From Cepaea nemoralis (Eukaryota > Mollusca > Gastropoda > Stylommatophora > Helicidae), in assembly GCA_014155875.1 (NCBI GenBank), contig JACEFZ010021707.1:1-64000 (forward strand): 64,000 nucleotides of DNA, written 5' to 3'. The notes under the pieces are model-generated. The model was not told where the DNA came from. It ran no database searches and was given only the letters and a program-made list of their open reading frames with translations. The translations under genes and the position numbers were made by a program. Every line of letters begins with the position of its first letter. Position 1 is the stretch's first letter. Shown one piece after another: positions 1 to 14,878 of the stretch.

Positions 1-146
1 GGAAGTGAGGATATAAAGCAGCCATGGGCAGGATGTTTCAACTCCTCGGGTGAGCCCAGTCTCAGAGCAATATGTCCTGGCTCTGCAATTATGGAAGCAG
101 GGGAATGCCCATGGTATATCCCTGCCTTCCCTTGAGGGTTTACCAT
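1..146 (+). repeat. Fragment of a repeat unit flanking E1 on the left
   Basis: This stretch is closely similar to 19,018-19,165: both contain the shared words AAAGCAGCCATG, GTGAGCCCAG and CCTGCCTTC..CTTGAGGG. It breaks off exactly where the E1 LTR begins. The continuation of the same unit resumes on the far side of E1 at 18,615, so E1 was inserted into this repeat. No coding potential is seen. Confidence 0.7.
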
Positions 147-1180
147 TGTAGCGTAGCGTCAGCTACGATGATAAGGAATCTATCAAAGTTGCTGCGGATA
201 GACTTTCTAAGAATAGAAAACTTAGTCACTGGAGAAGACAAGACTGAATAGCTCGTAATTCTAGACGGAGTAAAGGTCCCAGAACAGGTCTAATCTTCTG
301 ACAGTGTTCAGGCAGACAGGAATGGCGTACAACTATACTTGTATGATAAAGACAGTCTGCCAAGGTTGTCTAGCTATGTGCCGGAAATATAAACCCCGAG
401 CCCCCAAACTCTAATCACTCTCACTGACACGGAGAAAGACAGAGTAAAATATTTAAAAGAGACAAACTTTCGTATCTTCTCACTCTACTATGACTAAGGG
501 TACTAAGTAAGGTAACAACTTGCGGTTGTAAATTTTAGAAACTTAACAATGTTGCATTTTAATCATTGAAGACACATTGGGTGCTCCACGGGTGTCAGCC
601 CTGTACATGAAAAGGGGGTTACAATTCCCTCTATTATATTATTATCCTGTCTTGCTAGAATGTTGCATCAAACTAAACTTTTAAATCACGGATGTAACTT
701 TGGCCTGAACTATGTAGATGGTGGTGGCCAACGGTAAGTTTGGCCACTTATCTTTTCTTCAGCTCCTTTGAGTTGCACAGTGGGTGTAAACCCTATTTGG
801 TAGGTATAAGTGAGATGGTGGTAAGTGATGCTTCACAAAGAGTTACACAGGTTGGCGCATCTAAAGCTTGGCGCTGAAGGTGTCAAATCTGTGAAATATA
901 TACAGCGAGAGCAAGTGAATCTTCTGTCAAGACATCTGTAAGTATCGGCCCTGGATTGTTCCTGATGGCCAATTACATCTCATACAAAATGAAGAAACAA
1001 AATAGCGTGAGCTATCTGTCCCTGCTCCCTACCATTCCCTATCCTATGATAAATAGCAAAACACTGACCTAAGGAAAACAGCTCAATAAAATCATTCTAT
1101 GCTCTCTTATAAGTGAATATAATAATTATTCAGTAATAATTAAACATATAATCATATAATACATATATTATTAAAATACA

Positions 1181-1940
1181 CTCACTTAAAGGAAAAAGCC
1201 CAAAAGATGGGGCTGGTTATCCACCAAGATAAGACAGAATATATGGTAATTTTAAGAGACGGAATGGCTAAAAACTCTGGCCACATACAAATAGATAATA
1301 TGACCATTAAAAGAACGGAAACATACAAATACCTGGGTACAATCTTCAACTGCTCCAACATCATAAGGGAAGAAATACAAACTAGAATCAACTCTGGAAA
1401 TAAGATATACTATGCACTACAACATCTACTAAAATCAAAGGCGCTATCTCGTAATACCAAAATCACAATATACAAAACACTGATCAGACCAGTTGTGCTG
1501 TATGGCTCTGAAACATGGAGTACAACGAAAGGAGACGAAGCCTTGTTACAAACCTTTGAGAACAAAATTTTAAGGCGCATCTTTGGACCCATTAGGGATA
1601 CACAATGTGGAGAGTGGAAAAGAAGAAGTAACAAAGATATTTATGATCTGTTTAAGTCCCCACTAATCACTGGTATCATGAAGGCTAATAGACTACAATG
1701 GCTGGGGCATATAGAAAGAATGGAAGATAATAGGGAAACAAGACTCCCTTACACTCAGGAAATAAATGACCGTAGACCCCGAGGTAGACCAAGAAGACGG
1801 TGGAGAGATAATACATGTACAGACCTACAAGCCCTTGGAATCAACGACTGGCAAGAGAAGGTCCACCAGAGAGACAAATGGAGATAGATTGTATTTGCAG
1901 CAAAGAACCTCAATGGCTCGGAAAAATGAAGAAGAAGAAA
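1181..1940 (+). mobile_element. 5'-truncated LINE (family L-GAA) inserted in the E1 LTR
   Basis: The insertion is bounded by a 14-bp duplication, ATTATTAAAATACA (1,167-1,180) and ATTATTAACATACA (1,941-1,954), with one mismatch. The second E1 LTR has the uninterrupted site near 17,325-17,345. The 3' end is a short GAA-rich tail, and the same 3' end with a long (GAA)n tail recurs at 62,113-62,284. The structure is that of target-primed reverse transcription with 5' truncation. It postdates the E1 insertion because only one LTR carries it. Confidence 0.88.
1207..1887 (+). pseudogene. LINE reverse transcriptase C-terminal fragment
   Basis: An open frame of 226 codons starts inside the RT gene, so the first ATG is only an internal methionine. 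Visible landmarks are the RT thumb motif YKYLGTIF, the RPVVLYGSETW block, the WLGHIERM block and a basic RRPRGRPRRRWRD stretch. These form the usual C-terminal series of arthropod endonuclease-RT LINEs. The catalytic YxDD and the endonuclease are missing because of 5' truncation. The frame is uninterrupted, which suggests a young copy. The clade (RTE, CR1 or similar) cannot be settled from this fragment. Confidence 0.85.
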
Positions 1941-3300
1941 ATTATTAACATACAATAATTACAAAGTAATCTAGAGGTAGATATTAAGATACATATACAA
2001 TCTATTAACCAGATTGCATATTATAGATATTTATGTTCAAATTCTGAGGCTATATTCCTAACATATATTTAATAATGATTCTATGTAACGTATATTTTAA
2101 AATACACAGTTTATGTAATTATCATAATAGAATATGATAGGCTGAAAGTTAATGGAGTGGCAGGCAAGAACAGTACTGCGAATTGGTGAGTAATCACATA
2201 TAAGAATTAATAGAAATGCCTAGGATCTCCCACGCTAGTTTTGACATTCGTAGACGTGTTTAGTAAGATTTCCTAGTTTCGCGGCATCGAAATATTCATT
2301 CTTAACTATAATTATTCGCAATCACTATCACATCCTCAAAATATCACTGCTGAAATGCCTCATGTTATTTTCCTACTCTAACGGCTTGATTAGTATGGCC
2401 TAGTCTACTGCTATACGGACTAATCGAAAATGCGTTCTATCCGACTTTATCAAGTTTACAACTATCTCAAATCGTCTACACCTCTCTAAATCTCATGTAA
2501 AGGTAATTTCCTACGCAGTTACGTTTTACCCTTTTCCCTGCGTGTTTAGTAACTACCCATACGAAGTATAATATACGCGATCGCGTTAAGTCGGTAAAAT
2601 AACCTATTATCGGCGGTTTCCACTACTTTAACTACACACATAAATATCGGGCGCACACGACAATATTATCGATACAAATAGCTATACTTTACCCTTCTTA
2701 TTTTCTGACCACGCTTTGTCGGTTTGAAGCCACACGCGCTAAGGTTCTTTATATATATTAGTTTCTAATATATTGGCGTATTATTTGCCTAAGAAAATCT
2801 CTTATCACTCTGTAAGTATTCTAAGAGCCTAGTTTACTCGCAAATGCTTCTACCACGACGTCTAGCACAAAAAGGGCCGAGTTTCGCTATCTCTCCCCTG
2901 ACCAGAAGTGGTCGTGCCAGGGAGTTCGTTGCCGTGACAATCTCCGACCAAATAGTGAAATTGTCTTAGCCAAATTTGTAGATTTGGCTGGGTACACTAC
3001 TTTGTAAATTAAGCCTCTCCCCTATACTAATGTAACGTATTTCTTCATATTACATTCATAACATTAACTAGCCGATGATTTATATTATAGACAGGGACTA
3101 TCTAAACACAGATATATAGAAATAAAAACGAATATAGATTCTTATATATTTACATCAGGGTTTTAAAGAGAATTTTCTCCAATTTAATCAAAAGATTACG
3201 AGGAAGCTGGGGACTTCGTCACATATACCTACCGTTGAAAGTAAAGTTCGAGAATTTTGACTTTACTCCAACCAGCACACTCATCAGATTTTGTTGGCAC

Positions 3301-3996
3301 TTACTCCAACACCCCTGGGACATATGAACCAGTCTCTCCCTCTTCTTCAGTAGAGCAATGCCTACTTAAGAAATCAGCTCCTACATTCTGACTACCTGGG
3401 ATGTATTCTACTCTAAACGCGTAAGGTTGTAGTGACAAAGACCACCTCATCAGTCTGGTGTTTAGTTGTTTCGATGATGCAAGAAACATCAAGGTTTGGT
3501 GGTCGCTTTGCACTGTGAATTCTGTCCCATACAAGTATGGTTGGAACTTCTGAATAGCCCAGACCAAGGCTAAGCACTCCTTCTCAATGATAGAGTAATT
3601 TTTCTCCGCCACTTTGAGCTTACGGCTAGCGTATGCTACAGGGAATAACATTTCTGTCTGTTCCCGGCCGTGTTGCAAAAGCGTCACCCCAATTCCCACA
3701 TTGCTTGCGTCCGTCCTCAAGGTGAATGGGCGAGACAAATCTGGTAACTGTAATATAGGTTTATCTGTAAGCTTTTCCTTCAATGCTGTATATGCTTCTT
3801 CGCAATCAGGAGTCCACTTAACTTGCTCTTGTGTCCCTTTCTTTGTCGCATCAGTCAATGGTGCCACAGGCACATTAAAGTTTTTGATGAATTTTTGATA
3901 AAACCCGCCCAACGATACGAAGGATCGTACATCTTTCTTTGTCCTGGGTCTGGCCGCTTTCAACAACTTATCAATATTCTTCTGTTCCGGGAGCAT
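3301..3996 (-). pseudogene. E1 pol: RT connection and RNase H
   Basis: This frame holds the end of the RT (thumb/connection, with FVSLGGFYQKFI) followed by a Ty3-type RNase H. The RNase H shows the TDAS motif (first Asp), the EKECLA motif (Glu) and VQSDHQ (second Asp), and ends near DFLSRH. The frame closes 80 bp before the 3' LTR, so RNase H is the last domain of pol and no integrase follows. It lines up with the same block of E4 (42,150-42,823). The upstream RT lies in a neighbouring frame. Confidence 0.85.
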
Positions 3997-4712
3997 ATGT
4001 CATTGCGTTACAATATGTCCCAAGAACTCCAACTGTCTAAAGGCGAGCTGACATTTAGTAGGTCTAGCAGTCAATCCCGTCTCCGCTAATCTTCCCAACA
4101 GCCTGTCGAGGGACTGTAGATGGTCCTCAAACGTGTCTGACACAATGAGGATATCGTCCATAAAGTTGTTAATGTTAGGATCTTGTAAGGGCTCTAACAG
4201 TAACCTCATCATGCGGGTGAATACCCACGGCGCATTGCTTAACTCAAACGGTAGTTTATTAACTTCATAATGCCCATCTGCGGTGCTGAAGGCTAGATAT
4301 GGCCGAATTTCTTTCCTTACCGTGATCTGGTAATAGCCCTTACTAAGGTCGATTTTTGAAAAATACTTAGCCTTATTTAGTTTGGCAAATAACAGTCCCT
4401 TCCACTTGGAATTCCGTTACCCCATTTAATTGGCAGTAATCAATACATAGTCTATGCTCGCCACTGGGTTTTCTTAATAGTACGACACTGGCACTATACA
4501 GAGATTCGGATGGCGAAATAATCCCTTCCTTAAGAAGATATTTTATTTCTTCCTGTAACGCATCTTTTTTCAGCGTACAGGAACCGGGTAGTGTTTTTGG
4601 CAGACTGGGTCCGTGGTACTGAGTTTCATGTCGAACTCGACCAGTTTAGTCCGGCCGGGCTTATCTGTTAACACCGGGGCGTGAGATCTTAGAACTCGTC
4701 TCATCTTCTCTG
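3997..4712 (-). pseudogene. E1 pol: reverse transcriptase core, frameshifted
   Basis: Translating successive frames of the minus strand gives the Ty3/Gypsy RT series: LLRKPSGEHRLCIDY, YFSKIDLSKGYYQI, LSNAP.VFTRMM and the catalytic box FMDDIL, then TARPTKCQL and LGHIVTQ. The catalytic box reads F-M-D-D, where Y-x-D-D is usual; E4 has the same F. At least two frameshifts and one stop interrupt it. The RT begins in the same frame that carries the integrase C-terminus, which shows that IN and RT were one polyprotein in this order. Confidence 0.82.
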
Positions 4713-6140
4713 ACACGGACGTCTCCAAGTCAGGGTTAATGAAGACATCGTTCAGTGTCTCCTGAGGTTTCAGGGGATACTCCACCCCCGAGTCCTCTCC
4801 ACCTTCGACCTCAGTTGCCACCGACAATGCCATCAAATGTACCGGTTGGTCACCTACTCGTTCCACATATTTCTTTAATAAGTTTATATGGAAGATTTTG
4901 GGATTACCCCTAATAGAAATTTTATAATTAGTCCGGGACACCGTCTCTAGGATGGGGAAAGGACCCTGCCAACTAATTTCCAGTTTATTATTCCACTGTG
5001 GCAATAATAATAAGATCTTGTCACCTACAGCTCTTTTGCCTTCTTATTGTAATAGGAGGCATCTTTTTTTTCTGGCTCGCCGGAGATTAGAATTTGCCAA
5101 TTTCCACCCCGTTTCCAGTTTTCTTTTTAGCTCCCCTACATAGTGGGAAGCCGTGATGACTGTTTCATCAACTGTCTCTTCTATCCAGGTTCTCATCAAG
5201 GCCTCTAATGGTCCCTTAATAGGCCTACCAAATAGTAATGTGGCCGGTGGGAGTCCCGTGGAAGCATGCGGCACCTCTCTGTAAGCAAAAAGCGCAGCTG
5301 GAAGGTATTCGTCCCATTGTTCTGGCTCCTCCTGAGCTAACTTGCGTAGGATAGCCATTAGTGTCCCGTTAAACCGCTCTACTGCCGTATTTGACTGAGG
5401 GTGATAAGGGGTGGTATGGATGTGGCGCGTCCGAAACATAATGAAAACCTCTTCCATAAGTTTCCCTTGGAACTGCGACCCATTATCGGTTAAGATTTGG
5501 TTTGGGAAACCTAACCTAGTAAAAATGTTCACAGAGGCATCCGCCACCTTCTTGGAATCAATTCCAGGAAGAGGTATGGCTTCAGACCACACCGTGCATG
5601 TATCGACCAGGGTTAATATATAAGAGTTCTTCTCTTAGAGCGAGGCAGAGGACCTACAATGTCGACGGCAACTCGCTCAAACGGCGTGCTCAAAATTGGC
5701 ATTTCCCCTAAGGTGACCGGTGCAGTCCACTGCTTAGGGGAGACCCGCTGGCACTCCGAGCATGACTTGACATACCGGTGGATGTCAGCGGTCATCCCAG
5801 GCCAAAAGTAAGTGGCAAGCAATACAATGAGTAGTGGCCCCTACCCCCATATGCCCACTGAAAGATATCGTATGACCCATATGTAAGATTTGGTCCCGAT
5901 AAGGTTTTGGCACGACAAGTTGCCCGTGGTCGGTCCCCGCAGTTCCAGCTCTACGGTATAACAACTTGTCCTTCACGTAGAAATTCCCAGCTACGGGTGG
6001 ATTTCTAGCTTTTGGCAGTTTGCCAAAACAAAGTTGTAAGGTGGGACATTCCGCTTGTGCAGCCTTAATCTCCCGAGGTAGTGGGTTGATTAAAAGACAG
6101 GCTCCGACTACGCAGCCTGACTTCGGGTCTCTACTGCAGC
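4713..6140 (-). pseudogene. E1 pol: integrase
   Basis: Reading down the minus strand, the order is a zinc-binding HHCC region (LHMGHTISFSGHMG, then SCSECQ), VAVDIVGPLPRS with the first catalytic Asp, ILTDNGSQFQGK with the second, and VERFNGTL with the Glu, ending in a GPF-type C-terminal module (WQGPFPIL). The stretch 5,004-4,570 is continuous from the integrase C-terminus into the start of the RT. Frameshifts lie near 5,600, 5,800 and 5,020. In standard Ty3/Gypsy elements this domain would follow RNase H. Confidence 0.85.
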
Positions 6141-7223
6141 CATTATTATAGGTGCTGAAGGCTCCCCTAAATACACATACTTGCATCCTAACATAAATGG
6201 AGTATATGGGATCTTCAAGCACAGCAGCTGAAATAATTCCCTGGACATACTTGGCATTCACCCTTACTTTAGCTATCTTGGCCGTAATAGTTTGGGAACT
6301 CCTGGTAGCACCCGTAACTGCAACGGTTTCTTCAGTCAGCTGTGAGGGTTTCACTAACTGGCTAGCTATGACGGCATCATATTGCAATCTCGTAGTCATA
6401 GAGACACTGCATCGGACTACCGTTAACCACAATAGTCTCGACTGTGGGTGGTCTGTTTACATTACTTGAAACTATGTCCATTCGGGTACTCACCCCCGTC
6501 GTCATACATGCAGCATACTGGGTTGTGGGTTTATTCCTGCACACGCTCATGTGGTGATCATTAGTTGTGCAATTCTTGCAATAAGGCTTACCCCATCCAT
6601 TGTTGTTTGCTGGTGATTTTGGAGCAGTTGGGTTTTGAAAACCCGGATTTTGGCGCGGGCCTCCAGTGTTCCCTCTAGTGTCTTTACCTGAAGAGTCATT
6701 TGCTTTGTAACTCTTGTGATTTGAAGGATTATTTTGGGCCTCATCAGTATGACTATGTTTAGCAGTACCTGCCTCACCATGTGCAGTTAAATACCTTTCG
6801 GCTAGTGAAATTATCTCTTCTAATCTAACTCCACCATTTTCAGCTATGAACATTTGGAGAGCTTTCGGAAGACCCACTTTGAATGGATCCGCAAGCATCA
6901 TTTCCTGCAGCCCCTCATAGGTAGTATCAAATTTGCTCAGTCCTACCCACTTCGTAAAATACGTGTATTGTCATGAGGCGAACTGCGCAAACCATCCTCC
7001 TTGAGGTCTTTTGGCTGTACGGAACTTCAGCTTGTAGGCTTCAGAAGTTAATTCGAATTTTTTCAAAAGAGCATTCTTGAGGGTATCAAAGTCCAGCTCA
7101 AGACCAGGCGGCAGCTTTGTAAATACATCAAAAGCTGGGCCACGGAGTCCTTGGGAGAGTTTGATATTATATTTATCTTTAGGCATATTATACGCTTCAC
7201 ACATGATGACAAAGCGCTCAAGG
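6141..7223 (-). pseudogene. E1 gag 3' part (capsid, zinc knuckle) and protease remnant
   Basis: From 7,223 downward the minus strand reads a capsid-like region (KLSQGLRGPAFDVF, KKFELTSEAYKLKFRTAKR) closely parallel to E4 gag. A single CX2CX4HX4C zinc knuckle (CKNCTTNDHHMSVC) follows, then a retropepsin start ending in a damaged YDTG-like site (LYDYEIAI). A frameshift lies near 6,970. The first residues of the open frame upstream of 7,223 derive from the E2 LTR. The 5' part of the same gene resumes at 15,404 beyond E2. Confidence 0.8.
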
Positions 7224-7227
7224 TATT

Positions 7228-7498
7228 TATAACAGTGCTGGTACATTAAATAGCAGAGACAATTCATTTGCTGGAGTTTTCAATTGTTTATTTCATCAAA
7301 TATATCGTAGATTATCAAGTAAGCATTGATCATACAAAACAGGTGTGGTTCGCTTCAAACTCCGATGGTAACTCTCTATCTCTAACCCCGCAGTCACGGC
7401 TTGAGCGTCCCTAGTTACATTTTTTACGGGATGCTCAACCATGCCTAGTCTTTGCACACCACCTATTAACCCACTAACAGAGATGGTGCTCTGTTACA
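7228..7498 (-). repeat. 3' LTR of E2 (complete copy)
   Basis: It is nearly identical to 13,285-13,502 plus 15,354-15,403. This copy keeps CATG before CCTAG (about 7,440) where the other copy, split by E3, lacks it. TATT precedes it at 7,224-7,227. The complete copy shows what the E3 target site looked like before insertion. Confidence 0.85.
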
Positions 7499-11505
<4,007 letters not shown>

Positions 11506-12564
11506 TCATGTTCTACTTTCTACTAGACAAACATCTTTCTTTTTGAAAGTATCTTTTTCTCTCTCTCTCTCTCTTGGTATTCGTCTCCTAGCCTTCGCTA
11601 CTTTTCTGCCATATATACTGGTATCTTGTTCCAAAGAGTCACCAACCAAAAATTTGCCTGCTTGTCTACCACCAACCATACCGTATGAGGAAACATCACC
11701 CTTCGAGTCAGGATCTGCTCGTAGTACAATCCTCCCGTTCTTATTCATTCCTTTTAAATCCCTGTCGGGTGTACATTCTATACCAAAATCTGCGAGGTCT
11801 GAAAATTCTGATTGTAGAGACGACTCAGATTCTTCGGTTCCACACCCATGATTATATATGAGCAAACTTTTTCCATTTCTGGTCCTAACACTCTTTCTAA
11901 TTTTCTTTCTGCTGTCTCTTGTCTTGGGTTGTCTAACTTCTGTATCGGTGTCTCTCTTTGTCACCTTCAACTCAGTGGGTTTTGATTGAGTTTTTCTTTC
12001 TACTTTATCAATCGGTGTCTGAGTACTCTTCTCCACACTACTGACTGTCTGCGTCTGTGCCTCTCTTTCTTGTCTGACACTAAAGACTGAAGATACCTCC
12101 TGACTACCCAAAATCTTGTCTGTGTTTCCTTCTCTGTTACTCAACCTTGCAACGGAATATCGCAACTGTCTAATCTGTAACCAGTTTTCTCGTAAAGCTC
12201 TTGCGTTTTCACTATTTGAAGGCCAAGACCACTGTTTCTTATACAAATTCCTTTTCTGGCCATTACCAATTCCTAAATTTTTGTTTTGATTCACTACATA
12301 TCTCTGTGTCTCCCTCTTATCTGCTTTCATATTTATATAGCTAATAACTTTAGAATTGTAACCACACTGGTTATCATTCCTATTGACTAACTGCCATCTA
12401 TTGGGCGTGTCTACAGCATAATATCTCATAGCTGTCTCGTGCTCCGTTCGTTCAAGCGTCTGTCTCTTTATTACTTTTATTATAGACGAAATTCTATCTA
12501 CGTCCATTTTTAAGCTGTTCATCAACTCTGTCACACGTCCTAACCTCCTATAAAAGACTTCCAT
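11506..12564 (-). CDS. Unrecognised 352-residue E2 protein, possibly gag-like
   Basis: This is the only substantial sense-strand ORF of E2, starting about 0.7 kb after the primer-binding site, where gag normally lies. The N-terminal 50 residues look helical (RRLGRVTELMNSLKMDVDRI). Residues 110-145 have several Trp and Leu (WSWPSNSENARALRENW). From about 165 the chain is low-complexity, rich in Lys, Arg, Thr, Ser and Glu, and ends in a very basic tail (RRRIPREREREK). No zinc knuckle, protease DTG, RT or integrase motif is present. I do not recognise the family. An uninterrupted 352-codon frame in an otherwise non-coding element suggests recent activity or selection, but function is unknown. 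Confidence 0.55.
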   Translation of the reverse strand: MEVFYRRLGRVTELMNSLKMDVDRISSIIKVIKRQTLERTEHETAMRYYAVDTPNRWQLVNRNDNQCGYNSKVISYINMKADKRETQRYVVNQNKNLGIGNGQKRNLYKKQWSWPSNSENARALRENWLQIRQLRYSVARLSNREGNTDKILGSQEVSSVFSVRQEREAQTQTVSSVEKSTQTPIDKVERKTQSKPTELKVTKRDTDTEVRQPKTRDSRKKIRKSVRTRNGKSLLIYNHGCGTEESESSLQSEFSDLADFGIECTPDRDLKGMNKNGRIVLRADPDSKGDVSSYGMVGGRQAGKFLVGDSLEQDTSIYGRKVAKARRRIPREREREKDTFKKKDVCLVESRT

Positions 12565-13252
12565 AGTAGCTCACCAAGCCTTTATGATATAAGCTCTGTT
12601 ATTTTAAATACGTAGCAACTAGCCTGTATATGGCTCTTCCTCTGCCATGCTGAAATAGTTTTGTTATACAACTTATATAAACAAATTCACAATTATAATA
12701 TAGTTAATAGTTATCAATAAGTATACAACAACTGCAGGCGTATTTGAACTAGACAAGGGACGTAAGCATCTGTTTTTCGTCCTATAAAAATCGAGTGTTC
12801 TAATTAATTAATTTTACTTAACACACAATGTTATGTTATATTATTTAAATCAATTTCACTTATTATAACGCTATATTAGCTTAATCAATTATCTTAAATC
12901 AATTTCTTAAATACCGTTCATTGGATATATCGTCCACGAGTCCATAAGGAAAGTCCAAATGTGTGAACTGGTGATTATTCTTGACAGTCAGACTTCATAC
13001 ATGCTTCATAGAAAAACGAGCGTGTTGTCTTCTTCGGTTCCATCACAGGGAAAGGAAAACTTCTGGACTCTTCATTTCACCCATGGGCGGGCACCTCGGA
13101 TTTCAGGCTTCTTTTCACCCCTAGGCGGGCACGTCTGGGTTTGTGGCTTCTTTTCACTCCTAAGCGGGCACGTCTGGATTGAAAAACGTTTCCGGAGCAA
13201 TTTATCAGGCAAGTAAAACGAGTAGATGCTCAGGTTTGAGTGGCGTTAAAAC
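12565..13252 (-). other. E2 leader between primer-binding site and ORF, with a minisatellite
   Basis: No ORF is evident. About 13,069-13,180 holds nearly three copies of a 39-bp unit built around CTTCTTTTCACCCC and GCGGGCACGTCTGG. The rest is AT-rich. Confidence 0.6.
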
Positions 13253-13271
13253 AATCCTGGTCACGGCACCA
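13253..13271 (-). promoter_or_regulatory. E2 primer-binding site, tRNA-His type
   Basis: The plus strand reads AATCCTGGTCACGGCACCA, which has the form of a tRNA 3' end including CCA. TCACGGC plus A plus CCA fits the acceptor arm of animal tRNA-His as I know it. It lies 13 bp inside the 5' LTR of E2 on the minus strand, fixing the orientation of the element. The tRNA identity is from memory of the acceptor stem. Confidence 0.65.
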
Positions 13272-13284
13272 ACTCTACTGTATA

Positions 13285-13502
13285 TATAACAGTGCTGGTA
13301 CATTAAATAGCAGAGACAATTCATTTGCTGGAGTTTTTCAATTGTTTATTTCATCAAATATATCGTAGATTATCAAGTAAGCATTGATCATACAAAACAG
13401 GTGTGGTTCGCTTCAAACTCCGATGGTAACTCTCTATTTCTAACCCCGCGTCACGGCTTGAGCGTCCCTAGTTACATTTTTCTACGGGATGCTCAACCCT
13501 AG
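13285..13502 (-). repeat. 5' LTR of E2, proximal part (interrupted by E3)
   Basis: It matches 7,228-7,444 and ends in the E3 target duplication CCTAG (13,498-13,502). The remainder continues at 15,349-15,403 after E3. Confidence 0.85.
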
Positions 13503-14002
13503 TGTCAGAGTCCGACAGTGGACAGCGATGCAGGGACATCGTTACGACCGCCAGGCGACTTAGCTCCCAGTAAGGGATGCAACCACTTCGTTGCGCCGCC
13601 AGGCGAATGAGTTACCGGCCTGCGAGATCGCTGGCTGACCAGCGGTCAGGCCGCCAACGCAAGACGCACGCCTGCCACGTGACGCCACGTCAGGCAGGAG
13701 GCAAGTTGCAAACCAGGTCCAGACAGCTCTGGGGACACGGAACAGGACGGACGTGTGAGAGAGGCATTGTATGGTTTCTGTATTGAAAGGCGAGTGTCTG
13801 GACATCTTGCGAGTCAGACTTGTGACTGTATTGTGGATGTAAGTTGTACAGTATCCATTATATGTATTTGTGATCATCGTTCTGTATTTGATATGTTAAT
13901 AAATCCACCGAACGATGTGTCGTTGAGTCTTACGTCAAATCACGTTGTATTTGTACTGTCTCACACTAGTTAGGAAAGCGAGCCAAGTTTAAGACCCTGA
14001 CA
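13503..14002 (+). repeat. 5' LTR of E3
   Basis: It begins TGTCAGAGTCC and ends GACCCTGACA, giving a short inverted repeat TGTCAG...CTGACA. An AATAAA signal lies at about 13,900, 100 bp before the end, consistent with R/U5. No second direct copy is present in the window. Only the first tens of bases recur, inverted, at 15,317-15,348. Confidence 0.75.
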
Positions 14003-14878
14003 TGTGTGAACGTGGGGGCTCGTCCCGCTTTAATTTACTTATAGTTGAACGTGGAGGGCTCGTCCAGCTTTAATTTAGTTATATTTGAACGTGAATAGCT
14101 TGTCCTTGTTGAACGTTTAATTTAATTAGATTTAAACTTAAATGTGATCATGGAAGGCTCATTTTGATTGTTACTACATTATTTAAACATGTGTAAGACC
14201 ATTTGTAAACGTACAATGCATACATTAGTTTGTTTGATCCTGTAAGCGTGTAAAACATTTGTGATTTGTGAAACTTGTCACCGTTTTGACCTTGTCGACA
14301 TTGTGATCTTGTCGCCATTTTGACCTTGTCGCCATCTTGTAAACTTGATGTCTATGTCCTTACTGAATGTCATCTTGATGTAAGTGATGTGTCATCAATG
14401 TTGTAGAGTGTTAAGATACTTGTAGATTGTCTTTGTGAATTGAGTTTGTGGAACGCGAAAAGTGTTTGGAAAGAAAGTAACGTGTATTGTAAAAAAAACT
14501 GTTGACGGACAAACTTACGACATACAATTATACTCAACGCCATACAAACCTAATCAACACTTAGTGACAAGCAGGCACACACCAACAAATAGACACTAAT
14601 TTATCTTCTTCCAAAATAAAAGCAGGTTTTTCCGTACCATCCGAAACCTTGCCGTAGAGGTCATTTGTAGTCTGAGGTAGCGACCCTACAGTTCCTAGCC
14701 CGATTTCCAACCGTTCTTCACCGCATCCAGGGCACTTGAGTATACTTTTTCCTTTTCGTATACTTAACAAATGCATTTTTAGGCACATATCGTCCATATA
14801 AACAGATTGTAAATTGTTGATTACTAACCACTTATAACATATTGTGTGTGGCTGGTGTTTCATTGACATTTTTCCATC
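14003..14878 (+). promoter_or_regulatory. E3 primer-binding site, repeated, and leader
   Basis: TGGGGGCTCGTCC at 14,013 matches the complement of the tRNA-Pro 3' end used by many retroviruses. The segment containing it recurs about every 40 bp (TGAACG starting at 14,007, 14,046 and 14,086), so a second, weaker primer-binding-like site lies at 14,052. The remaining 750 bp is an AT-rich leader with phrases such as CTTGTCGCCATTTTGACC repeated near 14,280-14,340. A 102-codon minus-strand ORF at 14,561-14,869 is probably chance. Confidence 0.65.

Larger units (their letters stand above)
147..3223 (-). repeat. 3' LTR of E1, interrupted by a LINE fragment
   Basis: It aligns throughout with 16,298-18,614, differing by scattered substitutions and one 774-bp block at 1,167-1,940 that the other copy lacks. 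On the minus strand it begins TGTGACGAAG, directly after the RNase H end of pol and a short purine-rich stretch, as expected for a 3' LTR. Its length without the insertion is about 2.3 kb, which is long for a Gypsy LTR. No ORF shared by both LTR copies stands out. Confidence 0.85.

Noticed and set aside
3300..3301. An envelope gene in E1 or E4
   Set aside because: RNase H ends within about 80 bp of the 3' LTR in both, leaving no room for one, and no signal peptide or membrane protein frame is seen.
14561..14869. 102-codon minus-strand ORF with Cys pairs in the E3 leader
   Set aside because: Antisense to the element, no recognisable domain, and the Cys spacing is not that of a known zinc motif.
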